Source: Candidatus Avelusimicrobium intestinipullorum
GTDB lineage: Bacteria > Elusimicrobiota > Elusimicrobia > Elusimicrobiales > Elusimicrobiaceae
DNA: 64,000 bases
Assembly: GCA_944324635.1 (NCBI GenBank)
Contig: CALUXC010000004.1
Coordinates: forward strand, 110,442 to 174,441
Direction of reading: 5' to 3'
Every line of letters starts with the position of its first letter. The first letter of the stretch is position 1. The notes below the pieces were generated by a model. That model ran no database searches. It was not told where the DNA came from and saw only the letters and a program-made list of their open reading frames with translations. The position numbers and the translations under genes are program-made. Below are positions 17,055 through 25,432 of the stretch, in pieces.

Positions 17055-18476
17055 TTACTCGTTTTCCGCCGGGTCGTCAAACCCCATTTTCCACGTAAAC
17101 GCAAATCCGCAAATGACGGACGTCACAAACCCCAGCGCATAAAACAGCACGCTGTGCAAGTTAGACAACGCCAAAAACAATACCACGCCCGACACGCCAA
17201 ACGGTATGGCAGACGTCACGTGAAAAGCCGCCACCACCGCTCCGCCTACCGCCGCACCCAAACACGCCCCGATAAACGGCTTAAACAGCGGCAGCGTTAC
17301 GCCGTAAATAAGCGGCTCGCCAATTCCCAACAGGCCAACGGGCAGCGCATTTTTGACAATGGTTTTCAGCTTGGCGTTGCGCGTTTTGAACAGCACCGCC
17401 AAACTGGCCCCCACTTGGCCCGCACCCGCCATGCACAAAATAGGGAACAGCGGGTTCGCACCCAACGCATTTACCAATTGCTGATGTATCGGCACTAAAC
17501 TTTGGTGAATACCCATCATCACCAGGGGCAGGAACGTGCCTCCCAATACGGCCCCGGCCAAAAGACCGCCGTGTTTAAGGGCGTTTTGGGTCTGCAGGGC
17601 TAGCTGGTCAGACAGCCAACCGGCCAGTGGCTGAATCAGCACCAGCGAAGCAAGCCCCACCAATAAAATCGTCAGCGTCGGCGTTACAAACATTTCCGCA
17701 CTGCCTTTTATCCAAGCGCGCAGGCGTTTTTCCAGCCAGCTGCCCGCCCAGCACACCAGCAGCACGGCAATCACGCCGCCTTTTCCCGGCATCAGGGCCG
17801 CGCCAAACAGCGTTACGTTGGCCAGCGCCGGCATATTCAAAATACCGGCAAACGCCACGCCCAAAGCAGGCGTGCCGCCAAATTCTTTATTGGCGTTATA
17901 GCCCACAATAGCATTGAGGTAAAAGAAAATACCGTTTCCAAAAACGCTCAGCAGGGCCACGGTGTTCGGGTCCGAAGCCAACAACGTTTTGGACAAAATA
18001 TTCGTAATCCCCAGCAGCAGCCCACAGCCAATATACGCCGGAATAAGCGGCAGGAAGATATTGCCAATCACCGCACAGGCGCGGCTTACGCGGCTGGAGT
18101 ATTTCTGGCGAACGGCCGTTTTGGTGGCTTTCACCTCTCCCACGGCAGGCGCACTTTCCTGCGAAACAGGCACCGCCGCAGGGGCAAACACCTCTTCCGT
18201 ACCGGCTGCACTTAAAGGCAAAAAATGATGATGTTCATGAAAATAAGCCGCCAGTTTCCCCGCCGTAGAGGGGCCTACAATCAGCTGGTGCTGCGAGCCG
18301 GAATAAAAATATCCGGCCACATCTCTAACCTTACGCAAAGCGTCCGGTGATACCAGCGCTTCGTCCTTTACGGTAAAGCGCAAACGCGTCATGCAGCAAC
18401 CCAGGGTAACAATGTTATCCGCCCCACCGCATGAAGCCAAAATTCCTTCATACATCGCTTTTAAGTCAGCCGGCAT
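17055..18476 (-). CDS. murP: PTS EIIBC, N-acetylmuramic-acid/sucrose-type (MurP-like)
   Basis: A 473-residue EIIB-EIIC permease. The EIIB domain (about 1-85) has the phospho-cysteine Cys28 in the context GCCMTRLRFTV, close to E. coli MurP. A linker (about 90-125) leads into EIIC with some ten membrane helices and GEPLIYGVTLPLFKPF. The length is like MurP. These permeases import and phosphorylate amino sugars such as MurNAc but lack EIIA and depend on a glucose-type EIIA; a matching domain is encoded in the fusion at 54633. Its start overlaps the carbonic anhydrase stop as TAATG, so translation is coupled. Substrate is inferred. Confidence 0.75.
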   Translation of the reverse strand: MPADLKAMYEGILASCGGADNIVTLGCCMTRLRFTVKDEALVSPDALRKVRDVAGYFYSGSQHQLIVGPSTAGKLAAYFHEHHHFLPLSAAGTEEVFAPAAVPVSQESAPAVGEVKATKTAVRQKYSSRVSRACAVIGNIFLPLIPAYIGCGLLLGITNILSKTLLASDPNTVALLSVFGNGIFFYLNAIVGYNANKEFGGTPALGVAFAGILNMPALANVTLFGAALMPGKGGVIAVLLVCWAGSWLEKRLRAWIKGSAEMFVTPTLTILLVGLASLVLIQPLAGWLSDQLALQTQNALKHGGLLAGAVLGGTFLPLVMMGIHQSLVPIHQQLVNALGANPLFPILCMAGAGQVGASLAVLFKTRNAKLKTIVKNALPVGLLGIGEPLIYGVTLPLFKPFIGACLGAAVGGAVVAAFHVTSAIPFGVSGVVLFLALSNLHSVLFYALGFVTSVICGFAFTWKMGFDDPAENE

Positions 18477-19090
18477 TACTCCTCCGTTTCCACTAAAGTC
18501 CAGCGCTGCCCGTTTGCGTCAAAGCGTTCCAGGCGGCCGCTGTCAATATAGAAAAGCATTCCTTCCAAATTCAAATTTTCTTCCTGCATTGCGCGGCGGA
18601 TAAAATCTATCTGCCGCAGGCGTTCCAATTGATCCAGCACATTATTTTTGATGGCCAATTCATACGTGTCCCCACGGTATTGCGCCCCGGCCCCGCCCAG
18701 CCAAGAGGCAATTTGCGAGGGGAGCTCTTCCAAGTGTTTCAGCTTGGCCACGGCGTTGCAGTTGCTGTGCCCCAGCACCACAATATTTTGCACTTTCAGG
18801 CTTTCCACCGCAAAGCGCAGGGAAGCCATCATGGACGTATCTTTCGTATCCACTTGGTTTAGCATATTGCGGTGTACGCAGATATGGCCGTCGTTGGTGG
18901 CAAAAATAGCTTCGGGGCAGACGCGGCTGTCAAAACAGCTTATCACCATAGAGTGAGGATTTTGCGTGTGGGCAATCTGTTCCGCATGCAAAGCGCAAAA
19001 ACCTTTGCGGGGCGGATTTCCCTTAAAAAAATGGCGGTAGCCTTCTATCAGTTGGCGCATGCCGTCATTGGGATAGGAACTCTTGTTCAT
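18476..19090 (-). CDS. Beta-class carbonic anhydrase
   Basis: A 204-residue zinc enzyme that interconverts CO2 and bicarbonate in the cytoplasm. Zinc ligands are visible as Cys52 and Asp54-Arg56 in SCFDSRV, and His108 and Cys111 in GHSNCNA. HRNMLN corresponds to the conserved segment between them. The supply of bicarbonate could support biosynthetic or anaplerotic carboxylation. It is the first gene of a two-gene unit with the PTS permease. There is no Shine-Dalgarno sequence; an extended -10 box (TGcTAAAAT) lies exactly 6 nt before the ATG, so the message is probably leaderless. Confidence 0.92.
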   Translation of the reverse strand: MNKSSYPNDGMRQLIEGYRHFFKGNPPRKGFCALHAEQIAHTQNPHSMVISCFDSRVCPEAIFATNDGHICVHRNMLNQVDTKDTSMMASLRFAVESLKVQNIVVLGHSNCNAVAKLKHLEELPSQIASWLGGAGAQYRGDTYELAIKNNVLDQLERLRQIDFIRRAMQEENLNLEGMLFYIDSGRLERFDANGQRWTLVETEE

Positions 19091-19096
19091 AAGATT

Positions 19097-19105
19097 ATTT
19101 TAGCA
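19097..19105 (-). promoter_or_regulatory. Extended -10 of a leaderless promoter (carbonic anhydrase)
   Basis: On the minus strand TGcTAAAAT is followed by AATCTT and then the ATG at 19090. The start site would coincide with the A of the ATG. Confidence 0.55.
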
Positions 19106-19192
19106 GTTTAGAGCCTCTTCGGCCACCCGTTTACCCTCTCCCGTCCGGGCCCTGCTTGGGGCGTTTGCCCGCACTCTGCGCCTTAAAACGCA

Positions 19193-19221
19193 TAAAAAAG
19201 CCCCGCTTTAAGGCGGGGCTT
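19193..19221 (-). terminator. Terminator of the SWIB gene
   Basis: AAGCCCCGC pairs with GCGGGGCTT across 6 nt, and on the minus strand the stem runs into TTTTTT. Confidence 0.88.
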
Positions 19222-19239
19222 AAAATTCTTTCGGCACGC

Positions 19240-19497
19240 TTATTTGGAAAGGTGTTTGGAAAGATATTTGCTCATATCAAACATGCTGATCTGTTTTTTG
19301 CCTTCAAAAATGGCAGCCAATTTTTCATCGGCGTTGATCATGCGTTTGTTTTTGGCGTCCTGCAAGCCGTTTTTCTTGATGTAGTCCCACATCTTTTTAA
19401 CGACTTCGGTGCGCGGAAGGGCCGCAGAACCTACTACCGCGGCGAGTTCGGCGCTGGGGGTCAAAGGGGCCATAAATTTTGCATTTGCTTTTGCCAT
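19240..19497 (-). CDS. SWIB/MDM2 domain mini-protein
   Basis: An 85-residue single-domain protein. LTPSAELAAVVGSAALPRTE, VVKKMWDYIKKNGLQD, KRMINADEKLAAIF and MFDMSKYLSKHL match the SWIB fold in order, a domain best known from eukaryotic chromatin remodellers and MDM2. Stand-alone bacterial forms are known in Chlamydiae and some gut bacteria and are suspected of a role in chromosome structure or topoisomerase function. The protein is Lys-rich at both ends. AGGAG lies about 10 nt upstream. It has its own terminator and is probably a single-gene unit. Confidence 0.88.
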   Translation of the reverse strand: MAKANAKFMAPLTPSAELAAVVGSAALPRTEVVKKMWDYIKKNGLQDAKNKRMINADEKLAAIFEGKKQISMFDMSKYLSKHLSK

Positions 19498-19554
19498 ATT
19501 GCTAATTCTCCTGTTACTATACGAAAATATCGTGTACTAAATTTTATTATATTT

Positions 19555-19594
19555 GGAGCCCCATTGTAAGGGTTATCCCGCACAGCGGGGCTCC
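19555..19594 (-). terminator. Possible hairpin after pckA
   Basis: GGAGCCCC and GGGGCTCC are separated by 24 nt. The following minus-strand sequence is AT-rich but not a clean T-run, so the terminator role is uncertain. Confidence 0.4.
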
Positions 19595-19616
19595 GTAAAT
19601 TTTGCTCCGGCAGGGC

Positions 19617-21233
19617 TTATTTCACTTTGGGCGCCGCCGCCAGTACTTCCTTAGAGCAGCCGTCTTCGTATTTTTTGAAGTTTTCGATAAACGACTTGGC
19701 CAAGGACTCATATTTTACCATATATTCTTCCTTGTTGGCCCAGGAGTTCATCGGGTTCAAAATTTCGGACGGTACACCTTCGCAGGACTGCGGAATCTGG
19801 AAGCCGAAAACGGGGTCGGTGATGAAGTCCACCTTGGCCAGTTTTCCGTCCAGGGCCGCATTCAAGAGTGCGCGGGTGTATTTGATGCTGATGCGGTGAC
19901 CCACTCCGTAGGGGCCGCCGATCCAGCCGGTGTTGACCAACCAGCAGTCCACATTGTGTTCTTTAATTTTCTTTTTCAAGAGTTCGGCATACACAGAGGG
20001 GTGCAGCGGCATGAACGGCCCGCCAAAGCAGGTAGAGAACGTGCTGGTGGGTTCTTTTACGCCTTTTTCCGTGCCGGCCACTTTGGCGGTGTAACCGCTG
20101 ATGAAGTGGTACAGGGCCTGGTCGGGCGTCAGTTTGGAAATGGGCGGCATCACGCCGAAAGCATCACAGGTAAGGAAAATGATGTTTTTCGGGTGCGTGG
20201 CGCGTTTGGATTCCACGGCGTTTTCAATGAAATTAAGCGGATAGCACGCGCGGGTGTTTTCGGTCAAGGTGTCGTCGTCCAGGTTGAGCTTGCCGGTTTC
20301 CGGGTCAAACACCACGTTTTCCAACACGGTGCCGAAGCGGTGCGTGGTGGAATAGATTTGAGGTTCGGCTTCTTGGCTGAGTTTAATTACTTTAGCATAG
20401 CAGCCGCCTTCAAAGTTGAACACGCCCTGGTCGTCCCAGCCGTGTTCATCGTCACCGATGAGGCCGCGGGTAATGTCGGCAGACAGGGTGGTTTTGCCGG
20501 TGCCGGACAAACCGAAGAAAATGGCGCTGTCCTGCTTATCGCCCACGTTGGCGGAGCAGTGCATGGTCATAATGCCTTTCTGCGGCAAGAGGAAGTTCAT
20601 TACCGTAAACAAGGCTTTCTTGTTTTCGCCGCCGTATTCGGAACCGATGACCAAGATCATCTTTTTCTCAAAGTTAATCAAGATGGCGGTTTCGCTTACC
20701 GTACCGTCAGTAGCGGGGTCCACTTTCATTTTGGGCAGGCAGATGAGCGTAAATTCGGGCACAAACGCTTTGAGTTCTTCCTGTTTGGGTTCAATGAACA
20801 TGTTTTTAACAAACAAGTTCGTCCAGGCACATTCGGTAATGGCGCGCACTTTCAAGCGGGAAGCTTCGCTGGAGCCCACATAAGCGTCACGCACAAAGAG
20901 GTCTTTGTCTTTGACGTATTCTTTTACTTTGGCAAAAATTTTGTCAAAGTATTCGGGCTTAATGCCTTTGTTGCTTTTGTTGTAGAAAAGCTTTCCTTCA
21001 ATATCTTTGGTTTCCACGAAGTAGCGGTCATTGGGGCTGCGGCCGGTGTGTTTGCCGGTGCTTACGCACAAAGGCCCGCCGTAAACGACGTTGGATTCCC
21101 CGCGGGAAAGCGATTCCTGATACAAGGCCGGAGTGGAATAGTTCCAATAAACGGTCTTGCCGGTGCTGATTCCGGCATTTTCAAGTCCGTAATCCGGCTT
21201 AAAAAAATCCGGTTTTGCGTTGAGTGTTTTCAT
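19617..21233 (-). CDS. pckA: Phosphoenolpyruvate carboxykinase (ATP)
   Basis: PckA interconverts oxaloacetate plus ATP with PEP, CO2 and ADP. In anaerobes it often runs in the carboxylating direction to conserve ATP on the way to succinate. The 538-residue protein has the P-loop-like kinase motif GLSGTGKTTLSAD, the metal-binding IGDDEHGWDDQGVFNFEGG, and RSPNDRYFVE and NTGWIGGPYGVGHRI blocks typical of the ATP-dependent class. Full length matches E. coli (540). GAGGG before the ATG and a 1-nt gap from the aminotransferase stop indicate one operon that links PEP/oxaloacetate to aspartate. Confidence 0.97.
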   Translation of the reverse strand: MKTLNAKPDFFKPDYGLENAGISTGKTVYWNYSTPALYQESLSRGESNVVYGGPLCVSTGKHTGRSPNDRYFVETKDIEGKLFYNKSNKGIKPEYFDKIFAKVKEYVKDKDLFVRDAYVGSSEASRLKVRAITECAWTNLFVKNMFIEPKQEELKAFVPEFTLICLPKMKVDPATDGTVSETAILINFEKKMILVIGSEYGGENKKALFTVMNFLLPQKGIMTMHCSANVGDKQDSAIFFGLSGTGKTTLSADITRGLIGDDEHGWDDQGVFNFEGGCYAKVIKLSQEAEPQIYSTTHRFGTVLENVVFDPETGKLNLDDDTLTENTRACYPLNFIENAVESKRATHPKNIIFLTCDAFGVMPPISKLTPDQALYHFISGYTAKVAGTEKGVKEPTSTFSTCFGGPFMPLHPSVYAELLKKKIKEHNVDCWLVNTGWIGGPYGVGHRISIKYTRALLNAALDGKLAKVDFITDPVFGFQIPQSCEGVPSEILNPMNSWANKEEYMVKYESLAKSFIENFKKYEDGCSKEVLAAAPKVK

Positions 21234-21234
21234 G

Positions 21235-22446
21235 TCAATCCCTCGTAAGTAATTTATCCCCGATTTTCATCTCTTTCGGAGCGTTTTTATCAAGCGCCCA
21301 GCGAATGCGGCGCATACCTTCTATAATAGAAGCCTGATCCGCACAATAGCTGATACGCAAGTACCCTTCCGCCCCAAAGGACACACCGGGCACCACGGCC
21401 ACTAACGCTTTTTCCAGCAAGTACTGCGCCAGCGCGCTGGAGTCGGCGTTATAATGGCTAAAATCCATAAACGAATAGAACGTCCCCGCGGGTTTTTCCA
21501 CCCGCACATGGGGGATTTGCGCGGCTTCTTTTAACAGCACGTCGCGGTTTTCCTGCAAGATGCGGCACAGGTCTTGCACGACGCTCTGGTCGCCGTTTAA
21601 CGCGGCGGCCGCGGCCGTTTCGGACAAATCGCTGTTGCAAGAAGTGCTCTGCGCCTGCATGCGGCCCATGGCGGCAAGCAATTCTTTGTTGGCGCACACG
21701 GCCCAGCCAATGCGCAGCCCCGTCAGCCCGTAAAGCTTGGACACGCCGTTGACGATCACCAAGTTTTGGCCTTCTTTGGCATAAGCACACGGATTGGGAG
21801 TTTTTTTGCCGTCAAACACCAGCTGGTGGTAAATGTCGTCCATCACCAAGAAGATATTTTTTTCTTCGGCAAATTCCACTATTCGTTTAATAAAATCTTC
21901 CCCGTAAATTTGGCCTGAGGGGTTGCAGGGGCTGTTAAGCAAAATAGCTTTCGTTTTGGCGGTAACGGCTTGCAAAATGTCTTCCGCCGCTACTCCCAGC
22001 CCGGGCCCTTTGCCGCGCACAATGACGGGCGTTCCCCCCGCCATGCGCACCATTTCGGGATAGCTCACCCAGTACGGGGCCGGGAAAATAACTTCGTCGC
22101 CCGGGTCCACCGCGGCCAGCAAAAAATTAAACAAGGCCTGTTTGGCGCCGGCGGACACCAACACTTGGGTCCGTTCGTAGCGGCGGCCGTAATGCTCCTG
22201 GGTATAATTCAAAACGGCGTCTTTCAATTCCGGCGTACCGGAAGAAGGCGTATATTTGATTTTGCGGCTTTGCGCTTTTTTGATAATCGCATCTACCGCC
22301 GCCTGCGGCGCGGGATAAGTGGGTTCACCCCCGCCCAAGTGAATGACGGGTTCCCCCGCAGCTTTGAGCGCACGCGCTTTGGCGTTTATTTTTAAGGTCG
22401 GCGAATCGCCGATTGTCTTGGCTAGCTTACTTAATGAAATGGACAT
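21235..22446 (-). CDS. Aspartate aminotransferase-like PLP enzyme
   Basis: A 403-residue fold-type I aminotransferase, class I/II, most like the Bacillus/Thermus aspartate aminotransferase branch. Recognisable are the N-terminal VIHLGGGEPTYPAP, the cofactor-binding YTPSSGTPELKDAV and VSAGAKQALFNF, LNSPCNPSGQIY, and the PLP-lysine in NGVSKLYGLTGLRIGW. A C-terminal Arg in YLRISYC binds the substrate carboxylate. The family's LGxGEPDF is LGGGEPTY here, so substrate preference may differ from aspartate. It is the first gene before pckA. A TAGAAT -10 with TG extension and GAGGG precede the ATG. Confidence 0.88.
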   Translation of the reverse strand: MSISLSKLAKTIGDSPTLKINAKARALKAAGEPVIHLGGGEPTYPAPQAAVDAIIKKAQSRKIKYTPSSGTPELKDAVLNYTQEHYGRRYERTQVLVSAGAKQALFNFLLAAVDPGDEVIFPAPYWVSYPEMVRMAGGTPVIVRGKGPGLGVAAEDILQAVTAKTKAILLNSPCNPSGQIYGEDFIKRIVEFAEEKNIFLVMDDIYHQLVFDGKKTPNPCAYAKEGQNLVIVNGVSKLYGLTGLRIGWAVCANKELLAAMGRMQAQSTSCNSDLSETAAAAALNGDQSVVQDLCRILQENRDVLLKEAAQIPHVRVEKPAGTFYSFMDFSHYNADSSALAQYLLEKALVAVVPGVSFGAEGYLRISYCADQASIIEGMRRIRWALDKNAPKEMKIGDKLLTRD

Positions 22447-22502
22447 ATTTTTCCCTCTACCGACATTCTAACATTTAATTTGCCCAAAAGGAGCAAATAA
22501 AA

Positions 22503-22529
22503 TTTCCGCGTCCGAAAGGGACGCGGAAA
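22503..22529 (-). terminator. Terminator of the large secreted-protein gene
   Basis: TTTCCGCGTCC and GGACGCGGAAA form an 11-bp stem; on the minus strand it is followed by ATTTTATTT. Confidence 0.8.
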
Positions 22530-22549
22530 TACAAAAGCCCAAAACAATT

Positions 22550-25315
22550 TTATTTTTCTGCCGGGGCGGGGTCTTCCTTCACCACTCGGTCCTGCACTTG
22601 CTGGCTGAAGGTGAGCCTATCCCTATGTATTAGGCCCGCCATGGCCGGCACTTCCTTGCGCACAAAATAGACCGGTTCAAAGTACGGCTTCCACCCCTTA
22701 AAACGCAGGCGGTAGAGTTTCTTGAGGGGATAGAAATCCGGCGTAAACAAGGTTAAATATCCCGCCAGACCGCCGCCGTCCAAATATTCGGGTTTTTCCA
22801 CCTCATAGCCTTTCAGCCTCGCACGCGGGTAAAGGGTAGCTTTAATGTGAGGCAACTTCACCAGGGCCGCTTCCGCTTGGCTGACGCTAAGCAAATCGCG
22901 GGTGGGGTCCAGCCCGTCGCTCACCATGGTCCCGGCGCGGACTTGGTCCAAATCCGGTTCTTTCAAATCCTTCAAATAAGGTACGGATTTAAGCTTGAGT
23001 ACCTGCGGTTTTAAGGTATTCCAATCAAACGTAATAACGGGCACGTCGTAAAAACGCTTCAAGTCAAAGCGGGCCACGGTGGAAGTACCGTCGTAACCTT
23101 CTTTTACGCGACCCATATAGCCGCCGTCGGAAAAGGACATTTGGCACACGCCGCCCACTTTGTCAAAATTATTTATTTTCACCGTCATGGAAGACGGCGT
23201 CGCATCTTCCAGCAAAGACGGCGCCACTCCGTTTGTGTATTCCTGTTCGCTCGTGCGCACCGCCGCGCCGAAAGATTTCTGGTATTGCGACACCATTACA
23301 TCGCCAAATTGTTCCACCGTCAAATAATTGGAAGGCTTGCCCAATACCAGCCATTTTTGGAGTTTCGTCAGCCACGAGACACGCGGCTGGGCATTTTGCC
23401 GCACATATTCTTCCGCGGCCAAGTTGCGGCGTTCGTTTTCCCAAGCCACCCATTTTTGGCTGTTCAAAAAGAATTCCGGCATGCGCCCTTCTTTGAAAAA
23501 CGCCGTGGAGCGCGTTTGGGTGAAGTAGTCCTTTAAGCTGACGCTTTTCCCACCGTCCAAAAGGACGGGCCTTCTCCACAATTCGTTAATAAGTGCGCGG
23601 TCCGCCCGCAGGCCTTTTTTCAAAATTTCTCCCGTTAATTCCCGCCAATTATGGCGCAGGCCGGCCGTCATTTTGGGGTCATTTTTATAGCTAAAGCCTT
23701 GCTTGAAATCGTAATCCGCCATGGAGGCGGCCAAATCTTTCAGCTCCACGTTGTGGGTGTAGATAGAGCCGTCCTCTTCGGCCAGCTGCACAAAGCGTTT
23801 TACGTTTTCGTTAAATTTATTTTTGTAATATCCGGCAGGCAGCCGTTTGGTGCCGGAAATCAGTCTGGCATCATACATAAAATCCGGCAGGCGGCCCGTT
23901 TGGCGAATGGGGTTCAAAATCACTTTTTCCGCTTCTTCCAAGGTCATATAATACAGGTACTCCATTACGTTGTTGGCCTTGGCGGGAGACATGCCGTCTA
24001 TCGCTTCCACTTGGTTACGCGGGAAAAAGTACCCGTTTTTGAAATATTCCAGCCAATCGCGGATAATGCTTTGCTCGTCTTTAAGGCCGGAAGGATACTG
24101 TTTGCTGACCAGCCCCGTGCGCGGCATATGCGAAAGCACGGGCACTACAGGGTGGTAAGCTTCCGGACTAGGTTTAGGCAGCAATTCTTTGGCCAATTTG
24201 GAAGCAGGAGAGTGCAAAATTTTATCGGCCGCGGGGATTTTTACCGGCTGAAACACCACCCCAGGCTGTTGCGGGGAGCTAGACGCCGCGCCCTCCGATT
24301 TTTCCGTTCCGGCAGCGGAAGCGGCGGCTTCAGCCGGGGCCAGAAAAACAGGTTTCATGGCAAGCCACGTTTCGGTGGTTTTAGCCGTAGCCGACAGCGC
24401 CTGCGCACTAAACCAACTGATGCGTTCCAGCGGCTTTTGAAGCAGGGACCAGTCGGCCGCGGGGGCCGTCTTATCCCACACCGGCACGGAAACGGGCACA
24501 TCGTGCTGGCGGATAAAATCCGTTATCTGTTCCAACGCTTCGGAAGGTTTTGCTTCCGCAAGCAGTTTCTCCAGCGGGGTATATGCTTTTAACTGAATCA
24601 AGGCCCGCGCCGCAGCCGTTAAAGCCACCGGCTCCAACACGCTAGACGAAAGAGTCTGATAAAAATCCATCACCACATCGGCGTCTTCGGCCGAACCGTA
24701 AAACCCAATCCCCGCCACATCGGCCAAAGCCTGGGCAATACGCGTGAGCATAAGCGGGTTGGAGGCGGTCAACGCTTTTACAGTGGGGAATGTTTGAACT
24801 TGTTTCAAATCTGTTTGCCGCTGGCTTAAATCCCGGCGGAACACAATTAAGGCTTCTTGGGCCTGTTGGCGGCGGACGGGCACGCCGCGGCGCAAGCTAA
24901 GCGTTAAAAATTCGTTTTGCAGCAAATGCACTCGCCCTTGAGAAACAGGAACGGAGAAGAGGGTCTGCAAAAGTGACGGGGTGGCTTCGCCTTTCGCCAC
25001 CCGCGAAGACACTGCCCGAAACGAGGCAAAATTTTTGGGAGAAGCAAGCGTCTGCTGTGCGATAATACGTTCCAGGTGGGCGGCATTTACGGAGGAAGGA
25101 TACGCCCGCGGGGGCCTAAACGCCGCGGCGGAAACGGATACGCCGGGAGCATATTTCAAGCTCGCGGCCGAAAAGGAACGCCCGGCCGCGGCGGGCAAAT
25201 TTTTAGCGCCGTTTTGCCAGGCTTTTGCCGCAGAAACGGCCGTTTTTCCCGGCCCTTGCGCCCAGCCAGTACAACAATACAACAGACCCGTACATACGCA
25301 TACAATTTTTTTCAT
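22550..25315 (-). CDS. Large secreted protein of unknown function
   Basis: I do not recognise this 921-residue protein. It starts with a signal peptide (MKKIVCVCTGLLYCCTGWAQ). Residues 25-330 are Ala-rich and predicted helical, and about 335-395 is a low-complexity Ser/Pro/Ala linker. The C-terminal 500 residues are more globular, rich in Tyr and Trp, and include FGDVMVSQYQKSFGAAVR and NNFDKVGGVCQMSFSDGGYMG. No protease, hydrolase or carbohydrate-binding motif stands out. GGGGTG precedes the ATG. It stands alone between two terminators. A smaller protein at 35485 has the same style of Ala-rich exported N-terminus. Export to the periplasm or cell surface is the only inference I would make. Confidence 0.8.
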   Translation of the reverse strand: MKKIVCVCTGLLYCCTGWAQGPGKTAVSAAKAWQNGAKNLPAAAGRSFSAASLKYAPGVSVSAAAFRPPRAYPSSVNAAHLERIIAQQTLASPKNFASFRAVSSRVAKGEATPSLLQTLFSVPVSQGRVHLLQNEFLTLSLRRGVPVRRQQAQEALIVFRRDLSQRQTDLKQVQTFPTVKALTASNPLMLTRIAQALADVAGIGFYGSAEDADVVMDFYQTLSSSVLEPVALTAAARALIQLKAYTPLEKLLAEAKPSEALEQITDFIRQHDVPVSVPVWDKTAPAADWSLLQKPLERISWFSAQALSATAKTTETWLAMKPVFLAPAEAAASAAGTEKSEGAASSSPQQPGVVFQPVKIPAADKILHSPASKLAKELLPKPSPEAYHPVVPVLSHMPRTGLVSKQYPSGLKDEQSIIRDWLEYFKNGYFFPRNQVEAIDGMSPAKANNVMEYLYYMTLEEAEKVILNPIRQTGRLPDFMYDARLISGTKRLPAGYYKNKFNENVKRFVQLAEEDGSIYTHNVELKDLAASMADYDFKQGFSYKNDPKMTAGLRHNWRELTGEILKKGLRADRALINELWRRPVLLDGGKSVSLKDYFTQTRSTAFFKEGRMPEFFLNSQKWVAWENERRNLAAEEYVRQNAQPRVSWLTKLQKWLVLGKPSNYLTVEQFGDVMVSQYQKSFGAAVRTSEQEYTNGVAPSLLEDATPSSMTVKINNFDKVGGVCQMSFSDGGYMGRVKEGYDGTSTVARFDLKRFYDVPVITFDWNTLKPQVLKLKSVPYLKDLKEPDLDQVRAGTMVSDGLDPTRDLLSVSQAEAALVKLPHIKATLYPRARLKGYEVEKPEYLDGGGLAGYLTLFTPDFYPLKKLYRLRFKGWKPYFEPVYFVRKEVPAMAGLIHRDRLTFSQQVQDRVVKEDPAPAEK

Positions 25316-25377
25316 GGTTCACCCCAAAGGCATAAAATTCTTATTTTTATTATCTAAATTTCCCCCTATACAAACAA

Positions 25378-25414
25378 GGGCCATTAGCCCTAACGAAAAA
25401 GGGCTAATGGTCCC
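25378..25414 (-). terminator. Long hairpin after mrp
   Basis: GGGCCATTAGCCC and GGGCTAATGGTCCC pair almost perfectly over a 10-nt loop. The T-run on the minus strand is weak (TTGTTTG). Confidence 0.6.
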
Positions 25415-25432
25415 AATCAGAAAGTAGGCCTT

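Noticed and set aside
19602..21248. A 548-codon open frame antisense to pckA
   Set aside because: PckA on the other strand is certain, and the antisense translation is Phe/Val/Gly-rich without any domain.
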